NCBI GenBank assembly: GCA_019639195.1
Contig: JAHBSI010000001.1
Span: 310,001 to 374,000, forward strand
Origin: Acidobacteriota bacterium
GTDB taxonomy: Bacteria; Acidobacteriota; Blastocatellia; Pyrinomonadales; Pyrinomonadaceae
Length of the DNA stretch: 64,000 nucleotides
Direction: 5' to 3'
Both the position numbers and the translations under genes were made by a program. Below are positions 51,398 to 62,520 of the stretch, piece by piece (within the stretch, counting starts at the first letter, position 1; each line of letters starts with the position of its first letter). The notes beneath the pieces were generated by a model, which made no database searches, had not been told where the DNA came from, and saw only the letters and a program-made list of their open reading frames with translations.

Positions 51398-52090
51398 TTA
51401 GGCGTATGCCAATTCGTCAAGAAGCACGCCCGGGCTCATCGTCGCCGCGAGATTGATCTTCTTCAAATATCGTCCTTTTGCCGTCGTCGGTTTTGCCTTC
51501 ATAACGGCGTTGATAAGGACGCGCGTATTCTCTTCGAGTTTGGCAGGATCGAACGAGACCTTGCCGACGGGCGAGTGAATAACGCCTGTTTTATCGACGC
51601 GATATTCGACCTTACCGGCCTTTGTCTCTTCGACGGCCGTTTTGACGTCCATCGTAACGGTGCCTGTTTTGGGGTTCGGCATAAGGCCGCGTGGGCCAAG
51701 GAGTTTTCCGAGCTGACCGACCTTGCCCATCATATCGGGCGTCGCGATCAGAGCATCGAAATCGAGCCAGCCGCCTTTGATCTTTTCGACGATGTCATCG
51801 CCGCCGGCCATATCCGCACCGGCTTCTTCGGCCTCTTTGATCTTGTCGCCCTGTGCGACGACAACGACCTTCTTGGCCGCTCCGCCGAGTCCGTGCGGCA
51901 GAACGACAGTTCCACGCACGAGCTGATCCGCTTTTCGCGGATCGACGCCGAGCCACATCGTCAATTCAACTGTTTCGTCGAATTTTGCGAAGGCGATCTC
52001 TTTGAGTTTGCCGATCGCTTCGTCAAGGGTGTGTTTCCTGCCCGCCTCGATCTTCTCGAGTGCGGCAAGATATTTCTTACCGTGTTTCAT
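51398..52090 (-). CDS. rplA: Ribosomal protein L1
   Basis: 230 residues, standard. Signatures: [49 protein letters not shown] and [11 protein letters not shown]1 binds 23S rRNA in the mobile L1 stalk and is the usual autoregulator of rplK-rplA. No obvious L1 operator was looked for successfully in the leader. Confidence 0.97.
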   Translation of the reverse strand: MKHGKKYLAALEKIEAGRKHTLDEAIGKLKEIAFAKFDETVELTMWLGVDPRKADQLVRGTVVLPHGLGGAAKKVVVVAQGDKIKEAEEAGADMAGGDDIVEKIKGGWLDFDALIATPDMMGKVGQLGKLLGPRGLMPNPKTGTVTMDVKTAVEETKAGKVEYRVDKTGVIHSPVGKVSFDPAKLEENTRVLINAVMKAKPTTAKGRYLKKINLAATMSPGVLLDELAYA

Positions 52091-52170
52091 TTTACCTCCA
52101 GGTGCTAACGGGAACGTCTTAAGTTCCCTCCCTTTATAGCGGTGAACAGCAGCAAATGCCGTCCGTCCGT

Positions 52171-52596
52171 TTATTCAATTGTAAGGCCCATCGATTTGGC
52201 CGTGCCTTCGATGGTGCGCATTGCGGCCTCGATATTTGTCGTATTGAGGTCTTGCATCTTCTTTTCGGCGATCTCACGGATCTTGTCACGCGAGATGCTG
52301 CCGACCTTTTCGCGGTTCGGTTTGCCCGAACCCTTCGGAATTCCGGCCGCCTTTCGGAGAAGGTCGCCCGCGGGCGGCGTCTTCGTCTCAAAAGTGAATG
52401 AGCGGTCGGCGTAAACTGTAATAACGACCGGGATCTTCATATCCGGATCGTCGTTCTGCGTCTTTGCGTTGAACGCCTTGCAGAACTCCATGATGTTGAC
52501 GCCGTGCTGGCCGAGTGCCGGCCCGATCGGCGGTGCAGGGTTGGCCTTACCGGCCGGTATCTGCAGCTTGATATAACCTTCTATCTTCTTTGCCAT
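52171..52596 (-). CDS. rplK: Ribosomal protein L11
   Basis: 141 residues, standard. Signatures: [38 protein letters not shown] and the C-terminal [20 protein letters not shown]11 binds 23S rRNA at the GTPase-associated centre. It lies 50 bases after nusG and 80 bases before rplA. Confidence 0.97.
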   Translation of the reverse strand: MAKKIEGYIKLQIPAGKANPAPPIGPALGQHGVNIMEFCKAFNAKTQNDDPDMKIPVVITVYADRSFTFETKTPPAGDLLRKAAGIPKGSGKPNREKVGSISRDKIREIAEKKMQDLNTTNIEAAMRTIEGTAKSMGLTIE

Positions 52597-52646
52597 TTCT
52601 CTTTTCGATTAACGATCCCTAAAAAGGGAATGTCCTCATTTCTAAA

Positions 52647-53207
52647 CTATTCTTCTTCCGCGAAGGTCACCTTCTCGACCTCGAGGAAACTCAATTCGTA
52701 CGGCGTCGAGCGGCCAAAGATCGTGATCGAGACCTTCAAAACGGCCTTGTCCTCGTTGACCTCTTCGACCTTGCCGGTAAAGCTCGCGAACGGGCCGGAT
52801 TTGATCCTGACGACCTCGCCGACCTGATACGTGAACTTCGGTTTCGGCTTCTCGGTCGCGGCCTCGATATTCAGGACGATCTGATCGACCTCGGCCTGGC
52901 TAAGCGGCGTCGGCTGCTTTCCGCCCAGGAATCCCGTAACTTTCGGCGTTGCCTTGATAGCGTGGAACACGTTATCGGGGATCTTCCCCTTCTCATCACA
53001 TTCGATCTCGACAAGCACGTAGCCCGGATAGAACATACGCTCCGAGACGTATTCCTTATTGCCGCGAAGTTCAATGACCTTCTCTTTCGGCAGCAGGACG
53101 CCCGTGATCTGCTCGGCGAGTTCCATATCGCGAATACGAGCGTTCAGGCTTTCAACGACCTTGTTCTCGTGTCCTGAATATGTGTGGATAAAGAACCACT
53201 GCTTCAT
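52647..53207 (-). CDS. nusG: Transcription elongation factor NusG
   Basis: 186 residues. The NGN domain ([33 protein letters not shown]) is followed by the KOW domain with [20 protein letters not shown]. NusG contacts RNA polymerase and affects pausing and coupling with ribosomes. The gene is 15 bases after secE. Confidence 0.97.
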   Translation of the reverse strand: MKQWFFIHTYSGHENKVVESLNARIRDMELAEQITGVLLPKEKVIELRGNKEYVSERMFYPGYVLVEIECDEKGKIPDNVFHAIKATPKVTGFLGGKQPTPLSQAEVDQIVLNIEAATEKPKPKFTYQVGEVVRIKSGPFASFTGKVEEVNEDKAVLKVSITIFGRSTPYELSFLEVEKVTFAEEE

Positions 53208-53222
53208 TTCAAATATCCTTAA

Positions 53223-53465
53223 TTAAAGCCCCGCGATCGAGTTTATTACCCAGGAAAGGCCGTCAAGCAGATACACCCAGATGTAATCCGCGACAAAGAG
53301 ATAAAGGCCGAAGAAGATAACGCTCACGATGACGACGAGCGTCGTGTTCCGGACCTCTTCCCGGTCAGGGAACGTCGTCTTATCGAGCTCGGCACGTGTT
53401 TCTTTAATGAAAACGCCGATCCCTTCTTTTTCCTTCTTGGACGCCTGTGCGACAGCTTCGGACAC
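53223..53465 (-). CDS. secE: Preprotein translocase subunit SecE
   Basis: 80 residues from GTG at 53465, which has an AAGGAG site 9 bases ahead. An upstream in-frame TTG at 53525 would add 20 residues that overlap the tRNA-Trp region and are not SecE-like. The amphipathic segment (VFIKETRAELDKTTFPDREE) and a single membrane helix (VVIVSVIFFGLYLFVADYIW) are the normal single-helix form. SecE clamps SecY in the translocon. Confidence 0.92.
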   Translation of the reverse strand: MSEAVAQASKKEKEGIGVFIKETRAELDKTTFPDREEVRNTTLVVIVSVIFFGLYLFVADYIWVYLLDGLSWVINSIAGL

Positions 53466-53525
53466 CTTATTTCTCTCCTTCTGACCCGGGCATAACATCA
53501 GGCCCTGGCTCACTTTCCTTTGCAA

Positions 53526-53601
53526 TGGCAGGGGTACCAGGACTCGAACCCGGACCTAAGGTTTTGGAGACCTCCATGCTAACCATTGACACCATACCCC
53601 T
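53526..53601 (-). tRNA. tRNA-Trp (anticodon CCA)
   Basis: 76 bases including an encoded CCA end. The acceptor stem is AGGGGTA with TACCCCT, the discriminator base is G, and the anticodon loop is CT-CCA-AA. It lies between rpmG and secE, as in many bacteria. Confidence 0.95.
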
Positions 53602-53678
53602 TCACAAGTGCGGATTCTTGAGTATGGAATGCCGGGTTCGCGGATCCAATTCCGCGTCCAGCGTTCCACGCTCCGCAC

Positions 53679-53831
53679 CTATTTGTTCTCTCTGTGCAGA
53701 CGATGCGTGCGGCAGCGGCGGCAGAACTTATTGAGCTCAAGCCTGTTCGGCGTGTTCTTCTTGTTCTTCGTCGTTACGTAATTCCGCTCTTTGCACTCAG
53801 TGCACTGCAAAATAATATTATCTCTCGGCAT
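53679..53831 (-). CDS. rpmG: Ribosomal protein L33 (zinc-ribbon form)
   Basis: A 50-residue protein: [10 protein letters not shown], then [30 protein letters not shown] and [10 protein letters not shown]. It has two CxxC pairs (C10/C13 and C37/C40), so it is the zinc-binding C+ form. The start ATG (53831) and stop TAG (53679) are clear. L33 is a small protein of the large subunit. Position between tuf and tRNA-Trp/secE is the common bacterial order. Confidence 0.96.
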   Translation of the reverse strand: MPRDNIILQCTECKERNYVTTKNKKNTPNRLELNKFCRRCRTHRLHRENK

Positions 53832-53847
53832 AAAAACTTCTCTCGAT

Positions 53848-53932
53848 GTTCAGAGTGCTAATTGTTCAGAGTGCAAGCTTTAGCTTGTATGAATTTAACG
53901 AGCTGAAGCTCGCACCTGAACTTACTCTGAAC
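53848..53932. repeat. Nested palindromic element between tuf and rpmG
   Basis: Two direct copies of GTTCAGAGTGC (53848 and 53864) and an inverted end ACTCTGAAC (53924-53932), which pairs with GTTCAGAGT (53864-53872). Inside are the small hairpins CAAGC-TTTA-GCTTG (53874-53887) and GAGC-TGAA-GCTC (53900-53911). The design matches the element at 50587-50661. Confidence 0.8.
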
Positions 53933-53937
53933 CTAAA

Positions 53938-55125
<1,188 letters not shown>

Positions 55126-55223
55126 CTGATTTCTGCCTCGAGATACTTACTCTCTTCTCTAAAGTCCTATATTTTACGGCCGCATCAGGCGATCAACACC
55201 CTCGATGGCCGACCAAAAAAATC

Positions 55224-55298
55224 TGGAGCCCAAATCGGGATTTGAACCCGAGACCTTTTCCTTACCAAGGAAACGCTCTACCCCTGAGCTATTCGGGC
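55224..55298 (-). tRNA. tRNA-Thr (anticodon GGT)
   Basis: 75 bases including the encoded CCA. Acceptor stem GCCCGAA with TTTGGGC, anticodon loop TT-GGT-AA, and T-loop GGTTCAAATCC. It lies about 100 bases ahead of tuf. Confidence 0.94.
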
Positions 55299-55318
55299 CT
55301 TTCTCGTTTAAGAGAACT

Positions 55319-55394
55319 TGGAGCGGGAGACGAGGTTCGAACTCGCGACATTCAGCTTGGAAGGCTGACGCTCTACCAACTGAGCTACTCCCGC
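55319..55394 (-). tRNA. tRNA-Gly (anticodon TCC)
   Basis: 76 bases including the encoded CCA. Acceptor stem GCGGGAG with CTCCCGC, anticodon loop CT-TCC-AA, T-loop GTTCGAACC. Confidence 0.95.
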
Positions 55395-55432
55395 AGGTGT
55401 GAAATCTCAAAACCTGAAATTTCAAATTCAAA

Positions 55433-55520
55433 TGGTGCATGGGGTAGGATTTGAACCTACGTAGGGAATTAACCCGTCGGGTTTACAGCCCGATGCCATT
55501 GACCGCTCGACCACCCATGC
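55433..55520 (-). tRNA. tRNA-Tyr (anticodon GTA)
   Basis: 88 bases including the encoded CCA. Acceptor stem GCATGGG with CCCATGC, anticodon loop CT-GTA-AA, and a long variable arm, as expected for tRNA-Tyr. It is the first gene of the tRNA-tuf block. Confidence 0.95.
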
Positions 55521-55578
55521 ATTTCCCGGTTCTCAAAGCTACTTAGGCGCATTTTCAGTGCCAAATAGCAAATTTCCA

Positions 55579-55607
55579 ATAATAGCGAAGAGATTTTCAA
55601 CTTGCAA
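55579..55607 (-). promoter_or_regulatory. Sigma-70-type promoter for the tRNA-tuf block
   Basis: On the coding strand TTGCAA (55607-55602), a 17-base spacer, then TATTAT (55584-55579). The predicted start is about 50 bases ahead of tRNA-Tyr. Four matches out of six in each box at ideal spacing suit a strong stable-RNA promoter. Confidence 0.7.
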
Positions 55608-55647
55608 GTCCGAAAACGCGGGTTTCTGCAAACACAAACAATGGAAT

Positions 55648-56529
55648 TTACTTGGATGCGGCTCGAGGGTGAAAACGTTCGTAGGTTTTCTTTAACTGCT
55701 TGCTTGTTACGTGCGTATAGATCTGTGTGGTCGAGATATCCGCGTGGCCAAGCATCATCTGAACCGAGCGGATATCGGCGTCATTCTGGACCAGATGCGT
55801 CGCAAACGAATGCCGCAGCGTGTGTGCCGAAACGCCTTCAAATCCGCATTTTTCCGCGTATTCCTTGATAATTCGATGGATCGTGTGCCGGTCGAGCGGC
55901 CGTCCGCGTTCGCCCAAAAACAGCCGTTCGACGCCGTCTTTCGGCTTTCGGACCGCAAAATACCGCCTCAGCCACTCGATCGCGCTTCCGCCGATCGGCA
56001 CTTTTCGTGTCTTGCTGCCCTTGCCTGTCGTCGTCAAAATGCCTGTTTCAAGGTCGAGGTCGCCCAATTTCAGGTTCGCAAGCTCCGAAACACGCAATCC
56101 GCACGCATACATCACTTCGAAGATCGCACGATCCCGCAATCCGGTATCAGTTTCCGTGTTCGGAGCCGCAAAAAGCTGTTCGATCTCGGTCGAATTCAAG
56201 AATCGCGGAAGATAGAACGTTTTTCCCGGCGACACCAAATTCTCGCTCGGATCGGCGGAAATATGGCCTTCCATCGCCAAAAACTTAAAGAATCCGCGTA
56301 TCGAGCTCAAATATCGCCGCCTCGTCGTCTCCGTGAGCCTTTCGACCGCAAGATCCGTCAGCCATTCGCGCAGGTCACGTTCGTCGAGCTCTTTGTACCC
56401 AACGCCCGTCTTCTCGCACCAAACGGCCAGCTTTCTCAGGTCGCGCGTATAGGCCGCAAGCGAATTCTTCGAGAGGCCTTTCTCGGCCCTCAAAAAGGTG
56501 AGATATTCCCGGACGAGATCACGCTGCAC
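55648..56529 (-). CDS. xerD: Tyrosine recombinase XerD
   Basis: 293 residues. The N-terminal SAM-like core-binding domain (EYLTFLRAEKGLSKNSLAAY) is followed by the catalytic domain with R146 (GLRVSEL), K170, H236-x2-R239 (AHTLRHSF), H262 (LGHADIS) and Y271. XerD with XerC resolves chromosome dimers at dif. The length, and ordinary composition, fit the housekeeping protein rather than an integrase. No dif-like site was found in the window. Confidence 0.93.
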   Translation of the reverse strand: MQRDLVREYLTFLRAEKGLSKNSLAAYTRDLRKLAVWCEKTGVGYKELDERDLREWLTDLAVERLTETTRRRYLSSIRGFFKFLAMEGHISADPSENLVSPGKTFYLPRFLNSTEIEQLFAAPNTETDTGLRDRAIFEVMYACGLRVSELANLKLGDLDLETGILTTTGKGSKTRKVPIGGSAIEWLRRYFAVRKPKDGVERLFLGERGRPLDRHTIHRIIKEYAEKCGFEGVSAHTLRHSFATHLVQNDADIRSVQMMLGHADISTTQIYTHVTSKQLKKTYERFHPRAASK

Positions 56530-56565
56530 GCCGATATTCTATCAAACTGCCGGCCAGACCGTAGG

Positions 56566-58347
56566 TTAAAAGCCGTTCCTATCGTTAAGGAGATACGTCG
56601 GGCAGCCTTCCTGCTGATGAAGCATCGGATCGGCCGCGCGCAATGCAAAGAAGGCCCGTCGACGCGAAATGTTGAACGACCGAATATCCCAGTTTGCGCG
56701 AAGGATCCGATACTCGTGGTGAATTGTAGATTGTGCCTCGCATCTGTCCTCGTGAGACATTTCCGGTATTGCGGCCAGGATCGCAGGTACCGCGTCAGTT
56801 CCAAGGTCCGCATTGTAATAGGCATCAAAGTTGCGGCCCTGACGCATCAACCCGATGTTCGTTTCGGCGATAATGGCGTGCGGGTTCATCAGATTCGTCA
56901 CTCCAAGAACGGCCACCGCTGCCCACAAAGCTCCCCACGCAAATCGGTTCCTTGCCCCGCGGAGCACCGTCAGCCCAAACCAGACAAATACGATCGCAAG
57001 CCAGGTCATAAAGACCAGCGGATAGAATCTGACCGTTGTCAGGCCGTATCCGGACTCGCCCGAAAGGATCACGAGTCTTTGTACCGCCGACGCCATTATC
57101 ACGAATAAAAGAGCTATCTGTGCCCCGGCCAAAATACGAAAGGTCGTCTCTGCCCTGCTCGCCACATTCCGTCTTATGAGCCAGTGCGAAACAAGCAGGA
57201 TCGGCAGAACAAGTGCGGCCGCAAACACGAGTTCGCCAAAGCCACGTCGTGCGTAGTCGGCGAGTTTTAGATCCGGGATCGTCCGTACGAGATCGAGTCC
57301 GCCAAAGAGATATGGGATCTGAAACGAGACAAAGCTAATAAAAAGCAGGTCCAGAAGACCGAGGAGCAGCACGATCTCGACCGTTCCGAGCGTAAAGACC
57401 GCCGGCATCTTCGAATTATCAATATTCTGCCAGCGGGCGAACCTCGCCGTTATCGGCTTGATCGTCGGGGCCGTCACGAAGTTCTCAAAACGGTCAGGCG
57501 TCTTTGCGTCTGGCGGATCTGAGCGATTTATGTGCTCGACGACCGTCGAATCAAGTATATGCGCGTCATCGGCCGGCGCTTCCGCCGCCATTCGGTCAAC
57601 AAACGAACCCTCGCGTTCCTCTACTTTTTGTTCCTCGTCCGCTGTTGCTTCCGGCACATCACTCGCCGCCACAGGCTCAGTCTGAAACCTCTTCAACGCA
57701 CCGCGAAAGTATCCCGCACTAAGCCACGCAAGGGCCGACGTGAGAGCTACGTGGCCGGCGACGATGGAAAGATCGATATTGATGATCCGGTTGACAAAGG
57801 CTTCGAATCCCGCATCAGCCGACATGAACAACGCTCCGAAAATGAACAAAAGCGGCAACGCGATCGCAAGTCCTCGCAGGGTCGCAAATGCGGTCCTGCC
57901 CGAGGCTCCGCCGGGCATCGTCTTCCAGTCGATATCGCTCCCGAGCAGCAAAAATGAGCCAAAGACGGAAGTGATCCCTGACCATGCAATGCCGACAAGA
58001 TAGTGGAATGCGCCCGCGATACTCGCACGTATATTGAGGTTGGCAAGCAGCAGAACGCCCATCAGGCCGAGTATTGCGAAGGTATCGAAGACGAGAAGTT
58101 CTTCTGCGGCGCGAAACACGAACATCGACGCAAAGAAGAGGATCGCGGCGGTCAGCGAGATGTTCGACCTTGTGAGCAGGTCCGGCCTGTGCCGCCAGGT
58201 AAAATAGCCGAGAGCGCCAAAGAATAGGACATTGAGGATGAGGATATTCAGTCCCCACGGCGCGCCTCTGAGCAAATAATCGCCCGAGATACCGATGACG
58301 ATCGCCGCCAGAGCGACGTGAGATGCGAATTTTGTGCGTGCATTCAT
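56566..58347 (-). CDS. DUF4173 multispanning membrane protein
   Basis: 593 residues. About five N-terminal membrane spans (for example LNILILNVLFFGALGYFTW and ALPLLFIFGALFMSADAGF) are followed by a charged region at about 225-300 (rich in E and D) and about five more spans. The segment FMSADAGFEAF is typical of DUF4173. A soluble C-terminal portion has a Cys pair. The function of this family is unknown. It is the last gene of a four-gene operon (205-residue membrane protein, 96-residue membrane protein, winged-helix regulator, then this), starting 10 bases after the regulator. Confidence 0.85.
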   Translation of the reverse strand: MNARTKFASHVALAAIVIGISGDYLLRGAPWGLNILILNVLFFGALGYFTWRHRPDLLTRSNISLTAAILFFASMFVFRAAEELLVFDTFAILGLMGVLLLANLNIRASIAGAFHYLVGIAWSGITSVFGSFLLLGSDIDWKTMPGGASGRTAFATLRGLAIALPLLFIFGALFMSADAGFEAFVNRIINIDLSIVAGHVALTSALAWLSAGYFRGALKRFQTEPVAASDVPEATADEEQKVEEREGSFVDRMAAEAPADDAHILDSTVVEHINRSDPPDAKTPDRFENFVTAPTIKPITARFARWQNIDNSKMPAVFTLGTVEIVLLLGLLDLLFISFVSFQIPYLFGGLDLVRTIPDLKLADYARRGFGELVFAAALVLPILLVSHWLIRRNVASRAETTFRILAGAQIALLFVIMASAVQRLVILSGESGYGLTTVRFYPLVFMTWLAIVFVWFGLTVLRGARNRFAWGALWAAVAVLGVTNLMNPHAIIAETNIGLMRQGRNFDAYYNADLGTDAVPAILAAIPEMSHEDRCEAQSTIHHEYRILRANWDIRSFNISRRRAFFALRAADPMLHQQEGCPTYLLNDRNGF

Positions 58348-58357
58348 AAAGCGGCCA

Positions 58358-58735
58358 CTAGATCTTCTTCATTGCCGAGATCAGTGCTTCCATGTGGTCG
58401 AGATAGCGTGTGAGGGCGGTCCGGCCCGCCGTGGTGATCTTGTATTCGGTGAGCGGCGTGCGGCCTTTGAAGGATTTTTCGTAGGTCAGATAACCTGCCT
58501 CTTCGAGCTTTCGTGTGTGGACACTCACATTCCCGTCGGTGGTATTCAGAAGGCCTTTGAGGTCGTTGAAACTCAGTTTCTCGTTCGCGGACAACGCGCT
58601 GATGATGCCGAGCCTGATACGTTCGTGTATGACCTTGTCAAGATCGTTCGAAACCGCACCTGCCGCCTTCTTAACGGCCGCCGTGCGAGGCGCCGGGCCT
58701 GTTATCTTCTTGATCGCTGAACTTTCCTTTCCCAT
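58358..58735 (-). CDS. Winged-helix transcriptional regulator (HTH_34-like)
   Basis: 125 residues. After a basic N-terminal tail of about 25 residues, the domain has RLGIISALSANEKLSFNDLK, LLNTTDGNVSVHTRKLEEAG and the wing YLTYEKSFKGRTPLTEYKIT, as in the PF13601-type small regulators often next to membrane-protein genes. It probably regulates its own operon. The effector is not evident. It lies 12 bases after the small membrane protein and 10 bases before the DUF4173 gene. Confidence 0.88.
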   Translation of the reverse strand: MGKESSAIKKITGPAPRTAAVKKAAGAVSNDLDKVIHERIRLGIISALSANEKLSFNDLKGLLNTTDGNVSVHTRKLEEAGYLTYEKSFKGRTPLTEYKITTAGRTALTRYLDHMEALISAMKKI

Positions 58736-58747
58736 AAACTGCTTTCC

Positions 58748-59038
58748 TCAGCTCCCCGCGAGAGGCGTTCCAAAGATCCCGACCGCAAGCTCCGCCCATA
58801 CGAGGATCAGCACGGCGAGGATCCCAACGCACAGAAGCAAGCGGTATGAGGCCTTCGCCACGGCACGCAAAACTATTTCGCACGCAAGCCCCGCTGATAG
58901 AAGTAAAGCTCCTGCAACGACAAAATCGAGCCAGTTCCATTTCACCTCGTCGGTAAACCTCATCGCGACAAGCGGGACAAGAAGAACAACTCCCACGAGA
59001 ACGGCAATAACGATCAGCCTGACGTTCTTGAATTGCAT
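58748..59038 (-). CDS. Small membrane protein with three predicted helices
   Basis: 96 residues from ATG 59038, which begins 2 bases after the stop of the 205-residue gene. A much longer in-frame reading upstream overlaps that gene in a different frame and has arginine-rich content typical of a non-coding frame. Three hydrophobic spans are visible: LIVIAVLVGVVLLVPLVAM, LDFVVAGALLLSAGLACEIV and LLLCVGILAVLILVWAELAV. The pattern is like membrane proteins paired with HTH_34 regulators. No function is known to me. Confidence 0.8.
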   Translation of the reverse strand: MQFKNVRLIVIAVLVGVVLLVPLVAMRFTDEVKWNWLDFVVAGALLLSAGLACEIVLRAVAKASYRLLLCVGILAVLILVWAELAVGIFGTPLAGS

Positions 59039-59040
59039 AC

Positions 59041-59658
59041 CTAACCTCCGTAATTTCTGGCGATGATCGCCCCGAAAATGATATGAAGCCCGCCGAAACT
59101 GAGCGCCATCATCAGATTCGAGTAGCTTGAAGGCAGCAGGAACGCGACGGCTCCGATCGCCATGAACAACCAGCCCATAACCGGCACGACACGCACCGAG
59201 TAAGCTCCTCCGCACGTGACTGCAGCTCCGTACGAGAGCATGCATATCGGAGCCATTTCGTAGTAATGGCCGAATTTCCAAAGGCCCAGAACGATCACGA
59301 CGCCGGCGACAAGCGGCGGCGCGAAACCGAACGCGAACTTCCTTGCCGGCGTTGAGATCAAAGACTGGCCCGCGATCTTTGACTTCTGCCACATCGCGAG
59401 CAGGCCGATAGCGAATGCCAACGCCGCTTCGACGAGCCACACACCCAGGGCATCAACAAGATAGACCTGTGCGTTCGCAATATACGCCGCCACGACCGCC
59501 GTGACGCCCATCAGGATGCCGCCGTATCCGGGCACAGCAGTGAAAGATGCCGAACGCTCCATCGTCTCCCGAATGTATCGGAGATTGTCGATCGCCCGGT
59601 CGCTCAAGCTTTCCGGTTCGCGATGTTCCTGTGTCTTTGCCGGACCAAGTTTCGCCAT
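59041..59658 (-). CDS. Integral membrane protein, first gene of the regulator operon
   Basis: 205 residues. A soluble N-terminus of about 40 residues ([20 protein letters not shown]) is followed by about six membrane spans ([58 protein letters not shown] and others). I do not recognise the family. It lies 2 bases before the start of the small membrane protein, so the two are likely translated together. A sensor or transporter-like role is possible only by context. Confidence 0.82.
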   Translation of the reverse strand: MAKLGPAKTQEHREPESLSDRAIDNLRYIRETMERSASFTAVPGYGGILMGVTAVVAAYIANAQVYLVDALGVWLVEAALAFAIGLLAMWQKSKIAGQSLISTPARKFAFGFAPPLVAGVVIVLGLWKFGHYYEMAPICMLSYGAAVTCGGAYSVRVVPVMGWLFMAIGAVAFLLPSSYSNLMMALSFGGLHIIFGAIIARNYGG

Positions 59659-59774
59659 AGCTGAGAATCAAGATATGCCAAGTAATCTGTGTTGTCAAGC
59701 ACTTTATGATACAAAGTCGATAAACCTAGATCCTTGCCGCCGGCCATTGAGCTGTCGAACTCACGAAACGGACG

Positions 59775-60626
59775 TTATTTCTTCCCTTTCTGGTTGTTTT
59801 GCTTCTCGATCTGCTCGATAAGGTTTTCCTGCGGCGGGGCGTTCGGATCTTCGGTAGAAAAGGTAAGGCGTTTGCCCTGCATCAGGAAGTTCTTACCGTT
59901 CCATTTGTAGCGTGAGCGGGTGAAGTGCGTCGGGCAGCAGAGTTGTTCCTCGTCGCCGGTAACCTTGCCGGTCTCGGTCTGGCCGAGCAGGAAGCGGTCC
60001 TGGCCGTAGAGTTCGACGACGAGTTCGCCGTTCTCGGCCCGCAGGTCTTTGAGGCCGCCATCGGCGCGGTCGCCCGTCCGAAAAGGCCAGATAAGCTCGG
60101 GTTTTCCGTCCTTCCACGTAAAAACATAGACGAGCTGCGGGATGGCCGAACCCGCGGTCTCGATCTTCAGGACAACGAGCGCTTCGTCCTGGCCGTCACC
60201 CGTGATGTCGAAGTATTTCGTCGTAACATATGACATCCCGATGCGGCGTTCGGCTTTTATTGTCGCCTTCGTCTCGGGATCCATGTCGTCCTTGGTTGCT
60301 GCCTCGACCGGATCGACCTTTCCATTGACAAGCGTGATCTCTGTCGTGCCGTCGGGATTTTGCCACCCTCTCGGCAGTTCGTATGTGTGGTTCTTAAAGT
60401 CGAATGTACCGAGCGGCGACTGGGTCGACTTGTTGCGGTCATCGAGCAGCTCGGCCTGCAGGTCCGGGATCTTCCGGGTCGGTTCCGGAGTTGGTTCTGC
60501 CTTGATCTCGGCCGCGGGCTGCGGAGAATTTGCCGGCTCCGGCGAAGTTTCGACCTTTGCGCCGCAAGCCGAGATGGCGGCGGCGATGAACAAGATTGCT
60601 GTTGACCTAAAGAACTTCAAAAACAA
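59775..60626 (-). CDS. Lipoprotein with FG-GAP-like calcium motif
   Basis: 283 residues. The signal ends in a lipobox (AAISAC, C21). A Pro/Glu spacer follows, then a compact domain. [16 protein letters not shown] is an FG-GAP/EF-hand-like calcium-binding segment, and TSPAQ-like and LICWP-like phrases follow. Cysteines in [17 protein letters not shown] are next to a strand-rich end. I do not recognise a family. It faces the periplasm. A wide gap (116 bases) separates it from the membrane-protein operon, and 51 bases separate it from ettA. Confidence 0.75.
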   Translation of the reverse strand: MFLKFFRSTAILFIAAAISACGAKVETSPEPANSPQPAAEIKAEPTPEPTRKIPDLQAELLDDRNKSTQSPLGTFDFKNHTYELPRGWQNPDGTTEITLVNGKVDPVEAATKDDMDPETKATIKAERRIGMSYVTTKYFDITGDGQDEALVVLKIETAGSAIPQLVYVFTWKDGKPELIWPFRTGDRADGGLKDLRAENGELVVELYGQDRFLLGQTETGKVTGDEEQLCCPTHFTRSRYKWNGKNFLMQGKRLTFSTEDPNAPPQENLIEQIEKQNNQKGKK

Positions 60627-60677
60627 TTTCCCAAGGACCCCTTGCTGAAAGATACTGGCCGCGACCGGGAGCGGCGA

Positions 60678-62366
60678 TCACGCACGCGTCAGACTGCGGT
60701 ATTTGATGCGATGCGGCTGGTCTGCATCGTGACCGAGGCGTCGTTTTCGGTCGGCCTCGTACTCGCTGTAATTGCCGTCGAAAAATTCGACGCGGCTCTC
60801 ACCCTCGAACGCGAGGATGTGAGTCGCGATGCGGTCCAAAAACCATCTGTCATGACTTATTACGACGGCGCAGCCCGCAAAGTTTTCCAGCGCTTCTTCG
60901 AGCGCACGCATCGTGTTGACGTCGAGATCGTTCGTCGGCTCGTCCAAAAGTATGACGTTCGCGCCGCTCTTGAGCATTTTCGCAAGATGCACGCGGTTCC
61001 TTTCGCCGCCGGAAAGCTGCCCGACGCGCTTTTGCTGATCGGTGCCCGAAAAATTGAATCGCGAAACGAACGCCCGCGAATTCACCTCGCGTTTGCCGAG
61101 GTTTATCACGTCCGCGCCTTCGCTGATCTCTTCCCAGATCGTCTTGTTCGCATCAAGAGCGTCCCGTGACTGATCGACATACGCGAGCTTTACCGTAGGG
61201 CCGACGCGAAACATGCCGGCGTCCGGCTCTTCCTGGCCGGTGATAAGCCGAAAGAGCGTCGTTTTGCCCGCTCCGTTCGGGCCGATCACGCCGACGATGC
61301 CGCCCGGAGGCAGTGAGAAGTCAAGGTCCTCGAACAAAAGCTTGTCGCCGTAACCTTTCGAAACGTCTTTTGCCTCGATGACGAGATCGCCGAGGCGTTC
61401 GCCGGGCGGAATGAATATCTCCAGGTCTTCGCTGCGTTTTTCGCTCTCGACGGAGACGAGTTTTTCGTAATCGTTGATGCGGGCCTTGGATTTTGCGTGC
61501 CGGCCCTTTGGCGACATCCTTATCCAGTCGAGCTCACGCTGCAAGGTCTTTGCACGTTTGTCATCCGCTTTTTGTTCCTTCTCGAGCCGCTGTTCCTTTT
61601 GCTCAAGCCAGCTCGAATAATTTCCCTTCCACGGAATCCCTTCACCGCGGTCGAGCTCGAGGATCCAGCCCGCAACATTATCGAGGAAATATCGATCGTG
61701 TGTGACGGCGATGACCGTGCCCTCGTATCGCTGCAAATGCTGTTCGAGCCACGCGACGGTCTCCGCATCGAGGTGGTTCGTCGGCTCATCGAGCAGGAGA
61801 ATATCGGGCTTCTGCAGAAGCAAACGGCAGAGAGCGACACGGCGTTTTTCGCCGCCCGAAAGATTCTTGATCGGCGTTTCAGGCGGCGGACATCTCAGCG
61901 CGTCCATTGCCATCTCAAGCCGCGAATCAAGGTCCCACGCGTCGGCCGCATCGAGCTTTTCCTGAACTTCGCCCTGACGTTCGATGAGCTTTGCCATCGC
62001 GTCGTCGTCCATCGGTTCGGCGAATTTCGCGTTGATCTCTTCGAACTCTTTGAGGAGATCGACCGTCTCCTGCGCGCCTTCTTCGACGATCTCTTTTACG
62101 GTCTTCGAATCGTCGAGCTTCGGTTCCTGTTCAAGAAACCCGACGCTGTAACCTTTCGAAAAGACGACCTCGCCGTTAAAATCCTTGTCCGTGCCCGCAA
62201 TTATCCTCAGCAGGCTCGATTTACCTGCACCATTCAAACCCAGCACGCCGATCTTCGCCCCGTAAAAGAACGAAAGGTAAATGTCCTTTAGGACGGGCTT
62301 CTTGTCGTAAAATTTGCTGACCTTGACCATCGAAAAGATGATCTTGTTCGGTTCCTGCTCACTCAT
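60678..62366 (-). CDS. ettA: ABC-F translation factor EttA
   Basis: 562 residues, close to the normal length of about 555. There is no membrane domain. Two ABC domains are seen: Walker [10 protein letters not shown] and GPNGAGKTT, signatures [12 protein letters not shown] and [12 protein letters not shown], and Walker [12 protein letters not shown] and [11 protein letters not shown]. The P-site tRNA-interacting linker between them includes [20 protein letters not shown], which is the EttA type. EttA binds the ribosome E site and slows translation when ATP is low. The gene is divergent from the SLC13-type transporter. Confidence 0.95.
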   Translation of the reverse strand: MSEQEPNKIIFSMVKVSKFYDKKPVLKDIYLSFFYGAKIGVLGLNGAGKSSLLRIIAGTDKDFNGEVVFSKGYSVGFLEQEPKLDDSKTVKEIVEEGAQETVDLLKEFEEINAKFAEPMDDDAMAKLIERQGEVQEKLDAADAWDLDSRLEMAMDALRCPPPETPIKNLSGGEKRRVALCRLLLQKPDILLLDEPTNHLDAETVAWLEQHLQRYEGTVIAVTHDRYFLDNVAGWILELDRGEGIPWKGNYSSWLEQKEQRLEKEQKADDKRAKTLQRELDWIRMSPKGRHAKSKARINDYEKLVSVESEKRSEDLEIFIPPGERLGDLVIEAKDVSKGYGDKLLFEDLDFSLPPGGIVGVIGPNGAGKTTLFRLITGQEEPDAGMFRVGPTVKLAYVDQSRDALDANKTIWEEISEGADVINLGKREVNSRAFVSRFNFSGTDQQKRVGQLSGGERNRVHLAKMLKSGANVILLDEPTNDLDVNTMRALEEALENFAGCAVVISHDRWFLDRIATHILAFEGESRVEFFDGNYSEYEADRKRRLGHDADQPHRIKYRSLTRA

Positions 62367-62520
62367 TCAGAAGTATTGTATCCGACCGCGACGCCAAACG
62401 GGAACGCGTCCGCTTCGATTCTTCGCAAGCGATCCGAGCGACAATTTTTGGACGCCTCTTTTCAACTTTTGCGAGTTCGAATTAAACTCTATTGGACGGT
62501 TCCCGGCTTCAAAGGCATTG

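Noticed and set aside
55224..56529. Integrative element at the tRNA cluster, with xerD as integrase
   Set aside because: XerD is of housekeeping length with housekeeping neighbours, and I found no direct repeat of a tRNA 3' end.
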